The position numbers were made by a program, and so were the translations under genes. From positions 14,356,930-14,420,929 of the forward strand of contig JALMQS010000055.1 of the NCBI GenBank assembly GCA_024734495.1: 64,000 nt of DNA, in the 5' to 3' direction. A model generated the notes under the pieces. It did no database searches and was not told the origin of the DNA. It saw only the letters and a program-made list of their open reading frames with translations. Each line of letters opens with the position of its first letter. Position 1 is the stretch's first letter. Positions 33,287-45,276 of this stretch are shown in pieces. The stretch is from Forficula auricularia. Lineage: Eukaryota; Arthropoda; Insecta; Dermaptera; Forficulidae.

Positions 33287-35397
33287 TACCCTGTATGGTA
33301 AAGTAATATGGTAAGTAAAAAATGTGTAAAATAAAAAAATCATTTCATGGGAAGTTTTAATCATTTGCAGATAATGAGCTGAAATTTGGTATGATAGCTT
33401 GTATTTTACACTCTTGCGCCATGTTTCAGCTTTCTAACTTAAATCATTTGCCGATATAAAAATTTTGCGAACTGTGTGTGGGATGTCTTGAAAATATTTT
33501 TTACTGTTTTTCTCTAATTTCTCATTTTAAAATTAATAATAATTATAAAATGTTGTTTTTTAATTAAAGGGGAAGAAAAGTAAGTGAAAGTAGTATGGTC
33601 CTCAGTATAATTTACTAATTGTATCGTATTATAGAATATGAGCATATTTGCAGTCCTAACAGACATTTTGACAAAATAATTAATATCTCATAAAATATAA
33701 TTTTTTCAATGTTCACTCATTAGGGCTTTTTTGTAGATCAAAACACCACGGTATTGTTCAATTTTTTTTATAAAAATAATTTCAGCCGTTTTTGAGATAT
33801 TTTGAAAAATGGGAACAAAAAAAACAACACTTTTTTCATGCATGATTACAATACTTGACCATACCATGGTAAAGTAAAAAAATTCATAAAATCATTTCAT
33901 GGGAAGTTTTAATTATTTGCAGCTAATGAGCTGAAATTTGGCATGATAGAGCTTGTATTTTACACCCTTGCGCCATGTTTCAGCTTTCTAACTTGAAACG
34001 TTTGCCTATATAAAATATTAGGTTCGAATTCAACTAAAATCTAATCAGCTCATAAAAACTACATGTGGAATTTGGATATCAGACTAGTTTTTGAGCTAGA
34101 TCGTACAGAAAAATTTAATTACTAACGTACTAACAGACATTTTGACAAAATAATTAATATCTCGTAAAATATAATTTTTTCGATGTTCACTCATTAGGGC
34201 TTTTTTGTAGATCAAAACACCACGGTATTGTTCAATTTTTTTTATCAAAATAGTTTTAGCCGTTTTTGAGATATTTCGAAAAAAACGAAGAAAAAAACAC
34301 TTTTTTCATGCACGATTATAATACCTACTTGACTATATGGTAAAGTAAAAAAAAAACTGTGTAAAATAAAAAAAATCATAAAATCATTTCGTGGGAAGTT
34401 TTAATTATTTGCAGCGAATGAGCTGAAATTTGGCATGATAGCTTGTATTTTACACCCTTGCGCCATGTTTCAGCTTTCTAACTTGAAACGTTTGCCGATA
34501 TAAAATATTAGGTTCGAATTCAACCAAAATCTAATCAGCTTTTAATCTCAATGCGTAAAAACTACGTGTAAAATTTGGTTTGGAAATTGAGACTAGTTTT
34601 TGAGCTAGAGCGTATACAAAATTTGATAACTAACGTACTAACAGACATTTTGATAAAATAATTAATATCTCATAAAATATAATTTTTTCGATGTTCACTC
34701 ATTAGGGCTTTTTTGTAGATCAAAACACCACGGTATTGTTCAATTTTTTTTATCAAAATAATATCCGCCGTTTTTGAGATATTTTGAAAAATCGGAACAA
34801 AAAACAACACTTTTTTCATGCACGATTATAATACTTGACTATATGGTAAAGTAAAAAAAATGTGTAAATTAAAAAAAATCATAAAATCATTTCGTGGGAA
34901 GTTTTTAAGCATTTGCAGCTAATAAGCTAATATTTGGCATGATAGCTTGTATTTTACACCCTTGCGCCATGTTTCAGCTTTCTAACTTAAAACGTTTGCC
35001 GATATAAACATTTTGCAAAGTGTCTCATGTCTTGAAAATAATTTCTAATTTTTTCTCCAATTTCTCGTTTTAAAATTAATAATAATAGTAAAATGTTGTT
35101 TTTTAATTAAAGGGGAAGAAAAGTAAGGGAAAGTAGTATGGTTGTGAGTACAATTTACTAATTGAATCGTATTATATAATATGAGAATATTTGCAGTGGA
35201 CATATCGTTATATATGTATGAATAAGTGGTAATCTATCAATTATTCCGCATCGAGGGCATACTTATCGATCCACCCTTGCAGGTTGGGTTGCCGGGCGGT
35301 TCTCTGCAGCAGCCAACTCCCGATCTTTGGCTTGGCTTATCATTTGTCATCGCGTTGTTTCCCTCCACTTCTTATGATATCGGCTCTTCCCGGTGCA

Positions 35398-35403
35398 TAT
35401 AAA
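35398..35403 (+). promoter_or_regulatory. Candidate TATA box for the betaglycan-like gene
   Basis: TATAAA at 35,398-35,403 lies in a locally GC-richer stretch (about 35,250-35,400), roughly 245 bases before the ATG at 35,647, and downstream of the tandem array. A start site about 30 bases downstream would give a 5' leader of about 215 bases. It is supported by position and motif only. Confidence 0.3.
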
Positions 35404-35646
35404 CTGATCCCTTTTCCAAATTTGCTTCTTTTTCAACGTACAATATTTAAAATTTCAATTTCGGTTAGCCATTAAATACGCCCTGAACATTTATATGTCG
35501 ACACAATGTCAAGGTGAACATTTTAATCCAATTCGAAAGAGAAAAAATTTGCATACAAATTTTTTCTTTTTTAAATTATTTTTATTTAAAAATAATATAC
35601 CATATTAATAACTTATGTTTCTCTTAATAGGATAATCAATAGTGAA

Positions 35647-35716
35647 ATGATGTTGCAATATTTATTTGTGGCTTTATTATTGAACAATTTAATTTTGTTC
35701 AATTCAGCATCAACAG
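35647..35716 (+). CDS. TGFBR3: Betaglycan-like gene, exon 1 (signal peptide)
   Basis: The ATG at 35,647 (immediately followed by a second ATG) opens MMLQYLFVALLLNNLILFNS, a typical signal peptide with a long hydrophobic core and small residues (SAST) before the expected cleavage. The exon ends at 35,716 in phase 1, before the donor GTAAAT. Joined to the exon at 46,339 it gives GAT-ATC-CCT (DIPELC) without a frame change. The link to the downstream exons rests on this phase match, the expected order (signal peptide then LC) and the lack of another acceptor. The first intron would be 10.6 kb, filled with repeats. Upstream lies a candidate TATA box. Confidence 0.6.
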
Positions 35717-36025
35717 GTAAATGAGATATATGACACCCTATTACAATATCCATTCAATTATACTACCTTTTTTTATGATTAAATTTGTATTATTTAGTAT
35801 TAAATTTCCTCAATTTCATCAATCCATCTGTATTTAATAGTATAGTATAAGTAATTTCCATTTTGAATTTTTTTTTTTTAATTAAATTATACTAATAAAA
35901 AATTTTAAAAAATATATGGTTTTTTTATGTATCAATTAATTTATTTGAACAAAAATTAACGATTAAAAATCAAAAACAATTTACAAAAATTGCATTCGGA
36001 ATTTTAATTTTTTTTCTTTAATACA

Positions 36026-36297
36026 TTGATTCATAAAGAGAAAACAAAGAGGTTGTCCTCTGCATGATGTGAATAAACATACACATATATATATATCTAT
36101 ATATTATTTATTTGTTTGAGACTATAGTTTCGAAGACTTGGCCTTCATCATCAGTCTTTTTTAATTATAAATATTATTTTTCATGGGGTCAGTATCGTAT
36201 AGATATTGAAAAAATTTTGATCTTTATTTAGCTGAGAGCCAGTTAAAATTAAAAAATGAAGCAGAGGACAACCTCTTTGTTTCTCTTTATGAATCAA
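36026..36297. mobile_element. G-family inverted-repeat element in intron 1
   Basis: The arms 'ttgattcataaagagaaaac' and its near-complement at 36,277-36,297, with 'aaagaggttgtcctctgca' further in, enclose about 190 bases. A hammerhead-like motif is present only in the left arm (minus strand); the right arm has lost it. Confidence 0.65.
36116..36158 (-). ncRNA. Hammerhead-like motif, G family at 36.1 kb
   Basis: Minus strand: CTGATGA (36,154-36,148), stem II GAAG...CTTC, GAAAC (36,131-36,127), TATA, GTC (36,122-36,120). The CTATAG stem III is self-complementary. Stem I next to the core is short (GA/TC), so this copy may be weak. Confidence 0.45.
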
Positions 36298-36508
36298 CTC
36301 TGCTAATCTCGGGAAAATAAAAAGTTTTCAATTAAATAAATTGATTAATTAATAACAGAGCAAAATAATTGTTTTTTATTTTTTTGAAATTTGAATTTAA
36401 TTTAATTTAATTTAATTTAAGATTAATATTATTAATTATAATTGTGATTATAAAATTAAAAATTATGATTATAAAATTAAAATTAATAAATATCCCAATA
36501 ACCAGTAC

Positions 36509-37192
36509 TTTTTACTTTACCATACAGGGTATGGTCAAGTATTATAATCGTGCATGAAAAAAGTGTTTTTTTTTGTTTTTGTTTTTTTGAAATATCTTAA
36601 AAACGGCTGAAACTATTTTGATAAAAAAAATTGGGCGAAACCATGGTATTTCGGTCTATAAAAAAGCACTTATAAATGAACATCGAAAAAATTAAATTTT
36701 TTGAGATAATAACTGTTTTGTCAAAATGTCTGTTATTCTGTGCGTTACCAAATTATTGTGGACGAGCTAGCTCAAAAACTAGTGGGAATATCAAAACCAA
36801 ATTTGACATGTAGTTTTGGTCCATTGATATTAAGAGCTGATTAGATTTTGGTGCATAAAATTAAGTGAATGGAAGGGGGGGGGTCAAAAAATGAAAATCT
36901 TGGCCCTTGTACCAAACTCAACCAAATTTTGTATACATAATCAGTGGGCCCCCAGAAGTCTAAAAATACAAAAACTAACAGCCCAAAATGGGGGGAGGGG
37001 AGGGGGTGAAATTCTGGGCTCTTCTATCAAAGTCAACCAAATTTTGTAAACATAATCAGTGGACACCCACAAGTCTAAAAATGAAAAAAAGAACACCCTA
37101 TATGATTATAAATAATTTTATTAAATAATAAATACAAGAGAGGGGCCAGGGTGTATGGTAAAGTCAATTGTGACCACATCAGAACGTGTCAA
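36509..37192 (-). mobile_element. P-family element in intron 1
   Basis: It runs in reverse orientation from ACCATACAGGGTATGGT to 'gtatggtaaagtcaattg' and 'cacatcagaacgtgtc'. Both termini are present. It is non-coding, with G runs at about 36,877 and 37,000. Confidence 0.75.
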
Positions 37193-38040
37193 TTTATTTT
37201 ATTTAAATAGCGAAGATAAAAAAAATACATTATAATTTAATAAATACATAAAAAAAAATTTATTCTTAATTGAACGTTTAGGGCACCTAGAATTGTCCAT
37301 TCTTCAGCACAATATCAATTTTTAGAATTCTCTCTTGTTGGGTACATGAAAATCTTAGAATTGTTAACCTACTAAGATAAAAATGGACCGGTAGGTATCC
37401 GAAACATTCAATTATTCAATGAAAAATAAAACAAAGTAGACAACAAATTATAGTTTAATTTCTTCAATCCTTTGATTTAAATATGAGTCTAATTTAATTT
37501 TTAAACAGAAGATGTTTCTTTAGTTTTTTCTGATAAATTAAAAAAAATATTAAATAAATATAAAAAAATAAATAAAAAGACCATTCTCTAATACATAATA
37601 ACTGAAAGAACAGGATACTGAAACGAACTGGAGATTTCGGGAAAAATATATGTTTTTAGACTATAAAGATAAAAAAATTTAATTTTTTAATTTATCTGTC
37701 ATCTGTTCAAGTGATATTTCAAAAACAGCAAATTCCAGACAAATAAAGTATAACCCTATAAGGTTGTAGATTTAATGCAGAGCGCTGGTTGAATTCTTTA
37801 TCAAAAAATAAGTTTCGGTTAAAACCACCTATGCGTCTGATAAGATTTTCTCATTAAAAATGTGTAATCTAAGTGATTTTAGTATAAAATATTCTCTTTA
37901 AATAAGCATTAAGGTATTTAATAGAAATATTACATCTTTTGATTAAAATTGGGCAACCGAAAGAACTTTTTTACTTAAGAATTTGTTGACTTTTTCCAAT
38001 TTTCTCAAAAAAAAAAAGGATATATTAACGTATTTATTAA
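37193..38040. other. AT-rich intron sequence
   Basis: I see no gene, hairpin family or simple repeat worth naming in this part of intron 1. Confidence 0.4.
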
Positions 38041-38935
38041 AATTTTTAAAATTTTTATCCGGATATCAGGAGCGAACTGGAGTGTAATTTCCTTCCCGGC
38101 AATTTAATTTTCATCGAAAAATTTTGTCGATTTCAAGAGTAAGTGAAATGAAAGAGATCGAATTTCATTTCACGAATCATCGTTTCTTTTCATATGGTTT
38201 TTTAAAAAAAATTCCTACTCGAGTTTTTAAAAGATCAATGAATACATTTTTTTTAATTTGTATAATTTGAGCTGCCCAGTATTACAGCAAGCATTTGGAG
38301 CCTTGAAATCAAGCGTTAAGCATTGATTTTCTTAAAATATTAAAAATTCGTATTCGGATACCAGGGGGCCAACAGGAGTGTAATTTCCTTCACGGCAAGT
38401 TAATTTTCAACGACTTTTTGTTTACAAAACTTTTGTCGATTTCAAGAGTAGGTGAAATGAAAGAAATCAGTAAGCAGTAGTAGAATCGAGTTTCATTTCA
38501 CGAATCATCGTTTCTTTTCATATGGTTTCTTGAACAATTTTTCCTACTCGAGTTTTCATTAGATTGTATAATTTGAGCTGCTAATGAAGCCAGTATTACA
38601 GCGAGCCAATTGGAGCCTTTCAAATCAAGGGTTAATCATTAATTTTCTTAAGATTTTTAAAATTTGTATCCGGATACCAGGAGCCAACTGCAGTGTACTT
38701 TCCTTCCCGCCAATTTAATTTTCATAAACTTTTTGTTAACAAAACTTTTGTAAATCTCAAGAGTAGGTGAAATGAAAGAAGTAAGCAGTAGTAGAATCGA
38801 GTTTCATTTCACGAATCATCGTTTCTTTTCATATGGTTTCTTGAACAATTTTTCCTACTCGAGTTTTAGAATATATCAATGAATAAATTTTTTTTCAATT
38901 GAAGTCTTGAAATCAAGCTTTAATTAGCTTCATTT
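38040..38935. repeat. Three tandem units of ~300 bp
   Basis: The block 'gagtgtaatttccttc' recurs near 38,079 and 38,377 and, slightly changed, near 38,690. Each is followed by 'ttcatttcacgaatcatcg' and 'tttcatatgg'. The units also contain a weak internal inverted repeat, GTGAAATGAAAG against TTTCATTTCAC. It lies in intron 1 and is non-coding. Confidence 0.75.
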
Positions 38936-39990
38936 TCCCAGATAATAAAGTAAAATTGTGGGATGTGAGTCCTTTAGAGAAATGAAAGAGTGTCGTGTTG
39001 TGTAGTTCCATCAGATCAGTCTTATCAAATTATGATCAATGTTTAGGATTATTTTATTATGAATTAAAATTTGTTATCATTGCTAGAATAGGAGAAAAAA
39101 AAATAGAAAATTAAAGATGCTCCTGGTTTCTGGTTTTTCTATACATTTCAGTCATTTCTATATTAAAAAAAAATAAATAAAATTTTTTGAATGAATTCAA
39201 TATTGACCGGCCCCTTGGGTAATAATTATCTTTGTGCCTAAATGATTTATAAAGCAAATTAAATATTTATCTTGTAAGGTTAATTTGGTCAATTTATCAC
39301 TTATTTAATTAGAATGTGATCAATGAAGCTATTAAGAATATTTTATTAAAAAAAGTCCTTTAGCATCTCGAGAAGAAACTGCCAAGATGAGAAAATCAAG
39401 TTCAGACGAGTTTTGGCGGATTCGACATTATTATAGTAGAATACCCCGTGCACTTAGAAAAAGATGTTTCTTTTCTTAGGTATAGGTATTAGAAGAGTAA
39501 AGAAATTTAATTGCACTTGTCTTAATAAACAGACTAAAATGAATGAATTTTAAATAATATAATGTTTCTTTTAAATTATTTAAATGTTTCTCGGTGACCG
39601 GAATAATGAATTCGATCAAAAAATTTAAAATTTTTTTCTCATTCATATTCAGAAATATCTGAAATTAGAAAAAAAAATCAAGAATTTCCTGGCTCATAAA
39701 AATTGGAATACGTTTTGTGAAACCTACCTCGCAATTTTATCCTGACTCATTATTTATCTGTCTGAATTAAAACTCACAACTAAAGAACGAAAAGTCACAC
39801 AAAAAGTTATCGAGCGAAAATATTTGTATTTTTAAAATAAAAAATTGTTTATATTTTGGTCTTTCTATCTTTTCTGAACTAGGGGCTGAAAATGTAAAAA
39901 AATTAGATTTTTTAAGTGATTTCCAATTGCTCCCAATGAGAATAAAGACTGATATTTTAAGGAATAAATTTATTTAATTTTAATTTACTA
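38936..39990. other. AT-rich intron sequence
   Basis: No gene is seen. A short E-family fragment ('tgtgaaacctacctcgcaa', about 39,716-39,735) is the only recognisable repeat. Confidence 0.4.
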
Positions 39991-40734
39991 CTAATCCTAT
40001 GTTTCCTTTATTTGATTCAATCGCCAATCAAAAATGCAGTTGATTATTAAGTGAAAATAATATCTGAACTTAAATATTTCTAACTTGAAATAATGAAGTT
40101 AAATAAATTTATAATTTTCACATCAATATATTAAAGAATAATTAACATATTAACGAGAATTGTTTTGATCGCGCTTTTTGAACAAGATATAGATCGCAGG
40201 ACTACTGCTGGTTGAAGCTATTGGAGTCTGCCCGATATATATCTTGTTCAAAAAGCGCGATCAAAACAATTCTCGTTAATATGTTAATTATTCTTTAATA
40301 TATTAATGAGAAAATTATAAATTTAATTTACTACTAGATGCAGGAGCGTAGTCTCGGGTTATGACACCCCCCTTCCCCTCATGGGATGAGTAACGGCAAC
40401 GACAAACCGTTTCTTATGGCAAACTAACCGTAATTAAATATATTTCATATGTTTAATCAAAAATTATGTTCCTTTTTAATTTCTTGAAGTACCTATTTGT
40501 TTTAATAAAAAAAAATTCCCACTAAATATTTTGCTTTGAGGATTGCCCCCCCCCCCCCTCTCATCATAAAAATTTTCTGGCTACGCCACTGACTAGATGT
40601 GACTTGCCTTTTAGCCACTTGAGGCAGCGCGACACCTGTAATTCTAAAAAGGAAATAAGCAAAGGGGCATACCGAGTCTTAAATAGTATTCAATTTTTGT
40701 TACAATGTGATTATTTATTTTTTACTTTACCTTA

Positions 40735-41030
40735 AGGGCCATTCATAAAATAAGTCACGCAAAATTTCGCCTTTTTGGACCCCTCCCCCTTCATCACATC
40801 TTCTGGACCCCCCTAAAAAATATAATGTCACAAAACCTAGTCCCCTTCATAAACGATTTTTTGCGATTAATAAATAATAGCATACAAATATTTTTAATTT
40901 AAAATATTTATTAATTCGATAATATAAACTTCACATTTTCTTAGACCCCCTCATACCTTGTCATATATAAACACGCTAAGCAAAACCCCTCCCTCACCCC
41001 AGCTTGCGAACATATTTTATGAATGGCCTC
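40735..41030. mobile_element. MITE with GGCCATTCATAAAATA ends
   Basis: Inverted ends are at 40,737-40,752 and 41,013-41,028, about 295 bases overall. It contains C-rich blocks ('cccctcccccttcatcac'). It splits a P-family terminus ('tttactttacc' before, 'gggaagtattgtaatcg' after). TTAA or TAAG flanks suggest a short target duplication. The superfamily is not assigned. Confidence 0.7.
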
Positions 41031-41203
41031 TAAGAAGTAGGTATAGGGAAGTATTGTAATCGAGTTTAAAATCAGTATTTTTTTGGAAAATTTTTCAAAA
41101 AATGCTCATTAGATTTTGATCAAAACGATTCAGTGAATACATGGGATTAAGACCAACAAAAAAAGTATTATTTAATTAAATACTTTAAATTAATATTTTA
41201 GGA

Positions 41204-41867
41204 CAGTGTTGCCCAACCCTTTTTTGTCCGCGGGTCGGATTCAACATGACATAGGATCTCGCGGGCCGGATTCTTTATAATTGTATATCTTAGCGGCACA
41301 TTTAATTAAAAAACGCAACATTTTCAATGAATTCATGAATATTTTTGTGCTGATTCATTTTTTTTTTTTTTCAAAATATTTGTAAATTTAATGAAAATAT
41401 TACGTTTTTAAATTAATGGTGGGGCTCAAATATACTAATATAGGTTAGAACTAAATTAAACAAAACAAATGGCTGCACTGGCAGTCCGCTTTACATTTGG
41501 CTAGGAGAGTGGTGATGAATTTTAATAATAAATATATATTATTAAATAATATATTAAAAAATAATAAATTAAATAATAATTATTTAATTTATCGACAAGT
41601 AAATATTTTAAAATAAAATTTCTGTACTTGTCTAATTTGTCCTCGCATTTAAATAAACGTCAAATTATCCGACAACAAGACCGCACTGCGGCGCAATTTG
41701 AACTATATTTTTACAAGATTGTCAGTGACACTAAAAATATTGATGTATAAAAAATGTAGACATTTTTGATTTTAATTATCAATATGATTTAAAATTATTT
41801 TAGATATTTTACTAAAAATACATATTTAGTGTCAACTCGCTCGCGGACCGTAGGTTGGGCACCGTTG
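41204..41867. mobile_element. hAT-type element with perfect 8-bp target duplication
   Basis: The ends are CAGTGTTGCCCAACC and GGTTGGGCACCGTTG. The duplication TTTTAGGA is exact (41,196-41,203 and 41,868-41,875). Subterminal sequences are 'ccgcgggtcggatt' and 'gctcgcggaccg'. It is 664 bases long without a transposase frame, inserted in a decayed P-family copy. Confidence 0.88.
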
Positions 41868-43229
41868 TTTTAGGAGATATTAATTATTATCTTAAAATGT
41901 CCGTTAGTGAATGACTGAGTTCCTGAGCAAATTTTTATTAACTCTACGTCAAAAACTAATAGTAAGATTGTTAAAACGAAATTTTCTACATAATTATTTT
42001 ATATTGAGATCACGAGCTTAGTCGATTTTGATTGAAATCGGGATCACGCAAACTTACAAACTTCATGTTTACTCCTGACACTTTTTAGAGGAAAACAACT
42101 AAAATAATTAAAACTTTGACCCGATATGGATCAATGGGATTCTTTATGACCCTGCAAAATAAATAAGAAAATATTATTCAATCAAAATCTGGGAGAGAGG
42201 GGAGGAAATAATAAAATTAAATCTTTAACAGATTTAAGCCATATTTTGTACAGTTATTTAGGATTATACGTAGTTATTGGAATAAAAATTTTATGTCCTA
42301 AATGGGAGAGGATAAAAACCAAAATAATTAAATCTCAGCTGATTTAGGTATACAATTTTTTCTATAAATCCTCGGTAAGAACTTGAATTAATCAGGGAAA
42401 AAATAATTTACTCAAAATGGAGAAGAGGTTAAAAACAGGACTTCATTGAATAAATGACGTAAAAAATCGTTATTGATTTAATTATTGGTATTAATATTCA
42501 ATTATTTATGTACAAAATAAAAAAATGGTTTATAATTTTCTCATTAATATATTAAAGAATAATTAACATATTAACGAGAATTGTTTTAATCGCGTTAATA
42601 TGTTAATTATTCCTTAATATATTAACGAGAAAATTATAAATTTATTTAACTTCACTATTTCAAGTTAGAAATATATAAGTTCAGATATTATTTTCACTTA
42701 ATATTTGACAAAAATCACCTGCATTTGATTCGCGATTGAATCAAATATAGGAAACATACGACTAAAAAAATGGTGTCTTCACATCATGTGACTTCCAGAG
42801 GCATGATAAAATCACGTGGTGTGTTTAAGTGGCATTTTTTTCTTTTGAATTGGTTATTTAATGAGGAGGCAGCCAAAAAATATTGAAAAGTACAAATTTC
42901 GAATAAAATAATTAATTGGAAAGTAATGTTCACGTTTTTAAAAACCGACGTTTAGGAAAATTTTCCCTTCTTCTTTCGGGGCTTAACAAGGGAAACTTGT
43001 TACCTCGCCTACTTGTCACTTTTAAGGGAGTTCGAGACTGCTTATCTACCATATCTGCTTGATAATCAGTAGAGATTGTGGTGTTGGTGCAAGGTGAAAC
43101 ATCTTTAATAAAGAAAGAGTAAATAAATATTTTATTTAATATGGATTTACTATGAGTTAAGGATACTGGGTCACTTATTTCACATTAAAATTAAAAAATT
43201 AAAAGATATAATTTTTTTTCTTTTTCAAT

Positions 43230-43268
43230 ATATATATTTCGGGCTATCAACCCATCTTCAGGAAATAC
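43230..43268 (-). ncRNA. Hammerhead-like motif, left arm of E5
   Basis: Minus strand: CTGAAGA (43,261-43,255), stem II GGG...CCC, GAAA (43,240-43,237), stem III ATATATAT. TTTC and GAAA on either side give a four-pair stem I. Confidence 0.5.
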
Positions 43269-43393
43269 AGAAAGTAACTAATTCAACTTATTGAATAACA
43301 GGTTATATATGTGTTTATTGAACAGAGGGAAGAATTTTCAATAAACACATATATAACCTGTTATTCAATAAGTTGAATTAGTTACTTTCTGTA

Positions 43394-43438
43394 TTTCCTG
43401 AAGATGGGTTGATAGCCCGAAATATATATATTGAAAAA
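43394..43438 (+). ncRNA. Hammerhead-like motif, right arm of E5
   Basis: Plus strand: TTTC then CTGAAGA (43,398-43,404), stem II GGGTTGATAGCCC, GAAA (43,419-43,422), AT-repeat stem III, then GAAA to pair with TTTC. It is on the sense strand of intron 1. Confidence 0.5.
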
Positions 43439-44030
43439 GAAAAAAATTTTATATCTTTTAATTTTTTAATTTTAATGTGAAATAAGTGACCTAGTATCCT
43501 TAACTCATAGTAAATCCATATTAAATAAAATATTTATTTACTCTTATCTTTATATCTGCTTGATCTTTGAAAAATCTTTTGTATTTCTACAGAGTGACAA
43601 CGTCTGCATATCAAATTTTTTAATAAAAAATTGTTAATAATGAGATTAATTTCGAATACAAATCTTTGTTTTGATTAATATTAATAAAAATAATATTGAG
43701 ATACATTTTTTTTTCATTATAAAAACAATTATTTAACACAAAAACGATTTCAACAAATAGAGTTGGAATTCTACACTAGTGCTTTTGTTACATTTTGTTG
43801 GCTGCAAATAACTTTTTATTTGTACATTTATGAATAACTAATTAACTAGAGTGCCAAATCTATTGAAAAATGTATCATTCGATTCATAAAAGTTGAATTA
43901 TTGATCTGTATAAATTTGTTGAAAATGTTATAATTTGTTTAGAAGTTATAGGCCTTTTAAAAGCTCAGTCCATTTACTTCCATGTTAAAAGGACAATTTT
44001 CAATAATTTATTTCTCGGTAATGAGACTTG

Positions 44031-44937
44031 TTCTAATAGCAACTTCAAAAGACGAACTAAAAGAAATGATTAATGAAATTAATATAAAAAGCAAAGCACT
44101 TGGCTTAGAAATTAATTGTAAAAAGTCTGCATTCGTCTCAAACAGGGTTGAATCGGATATCGGTTTAGAAAACAACAAATCACATATAGAATATAAATCT
44201 GAAATAATTTATTTGGGACAGATAATTAGATTCGAAGGCAGAACAAGTAAAGAAGTTGCAAGAAGAGTTAACCTGGGTTGGAATAAATTTTGGTCATTAA
44301 AATTCATCTTAAAAAACAAAAACATCGACCTAATCTCCAAAATAAAATTTTTTAAAGCATGTGTAATACCGGTCTTGATCTATGGAGCTCAAACATGGCC
44401 CATTACGGAAAAGATAGCTAATAAACTAGAAGTAACACAAAGAGCCATGTTAAGGAGTATCCTTAATATCAAAAGAAAGGATAGAATAAAAAATGAATAT
44501 ATATACAAAAAAACAAAATTAAAAAATATAACATATTTAATAAAAAAATTAAAATGGAATTGGGCAGGTCACATAGCCAGACTTAGCGACAAAAGATGGA
44601 CCAAGATCGTAACAGAATGGTGGCCTATCGAAGGAAAAAGAAGACGGGGAAGACAACACAAGAGATGGTGTGACGATATTAGGAAGATAGCGGGAAATGA
44701 ATGGAGCAGAACTGCCAGAAGAAGACCGATATGGAAAGAAAAGGGAGAGGCCTACGCCCAAACGGGCCTGGTGCAAAACGAATGAACAATACTTAAATAA
44801 TATATTATACTATACATGTAATAATACTAAAATCTTTTTTTGTAACTTGTTAGTTCTCTTTTATTTTCTAAATACTGTATAAATATACAAAATGTACTAA
44901 AAAAAGGCTTAAATAAATAAATAAATAAATAAATGAG
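44031..44937 (+). mobile_element. 5'-truncated RTE-type LINE
   Basis: The frame ends at 44,785. LINE similarity begins at about VLIATSKDELKEMINEI, just after where the YADD box would be, and includes LGLEINCKKS, KSEIIYLGQIIRFEG, CVIPVLIYGAQTWPITEK, KLKWNWAGHIARLSDKRW and KRRRGRQHKRWCDDIRKI. This is the thumb and C-terminal region of RTE/BovB-like elements. Catalytic residues are missing through 5' truncation, so it cannot move on its own. A (TAAA)n tail at 44,911-44,937 marks its 3' end. It lies in the sense orientation in intron 1. Confidence 0.85.
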
Positions 44938-45233
44938 ACAGACGATCAACTTCAAATTTCGGTAATAAATATTTATTGTATTAATGATTCGTTGGTAAAA
45001 ATTTCAGAATTTTCTTATAAATATGATAAACAGTCCCGAACCTCCTTAACAGTGCTTGTTTAGTGTTAAAATTTATCATTAACATCAAAATAATTTTTTT
45101 AAATATTTCTATTTAATGCACAATTTGTTATCAAAGGTATGTTAATATGCAATTGGATGATTGATGAAAGCAGTCCACGGTGGTTGTAAAAAATAAGACT
45201 ATAGAGGTTTTATTATTTTACATTTATTTGTTA

Positions 45234-45276
45234 AACCGACGTTTCGGAGATTTATTCTCTCCTTCTTCAGGGTCTA
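45234..45276 (-). ncRNA. Hammerhead-like motif, left arm of the 1.1-kb palindrome
   Basis: Minus strand: CTGAAGA (45,270-45,264), stem II GGAGA...TCTCC, GAAAC (45,245-45,241), GTC (45,240-45,238), then GGTTT. The stem III bases ACGT are self-complementary, as in hammerheads that work as dimers. Confidence 0.55.

Larger units (their letters stand above)
31850..35200. repeat. Tandem array derived from P-family sequence
   Basis: Blocks of about 460-480 bases recur, with 'cttgcgccatgtttcagctt' near 31,800, 32,493, 33,415, 33,968, 34,458 and 34,966, and with 'aaaacaccacggtattgttc' between them. Each block ends in a shortened P-family terminus such as 'cttgactatatggtaaagta'. The most regular part is 33.9-35.2 kb. 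It stops about 200 bases before the presumed promoter of the betaglycan-like gene. It is non-coding. Confidence 0.8.
39995..42760. mobile_element. K-family composite inverted-repeat element
   Basis: Sequence at 39,995-40,130 ('tttctaacttgaaataatga' and neighbours) returns as its complement at about 42,640-42,760. Smaller palindromes sit next to each arm: 40,112-40,325 with arms containing 'aacatattaacgagaattg', and 42,531-42,650 with the same arms. The 2.7 kb between holds a decayed P-family copy, a GGCCATTCATAAAATA MITE and a hAT MITE. The family recurs at the right edge of the window. Confidence 0.65.
43075..43550. mobile_element. E-family palindrome with two hammerhead-like cores (E5)
   Basis: Arms of about 205 bases (43,114-43,320 and 43,335-43,546) are near-perfect complements around a loop of under 20 bases. 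The asymmetric end 'gtgttggtgcaaggtgaaac' (43,081-43,100) is on the left side only. It lies in intron 1 of the betaglycan-like gene. Confidence 0.8.

Noticed and set aside
35284..35475. 63-codon frame upstream of the betaglycan-like ATG
   Set aside because: It spans the candidate TATA box and has no recognisable protein features; it is more likely promoter or leader sequence.
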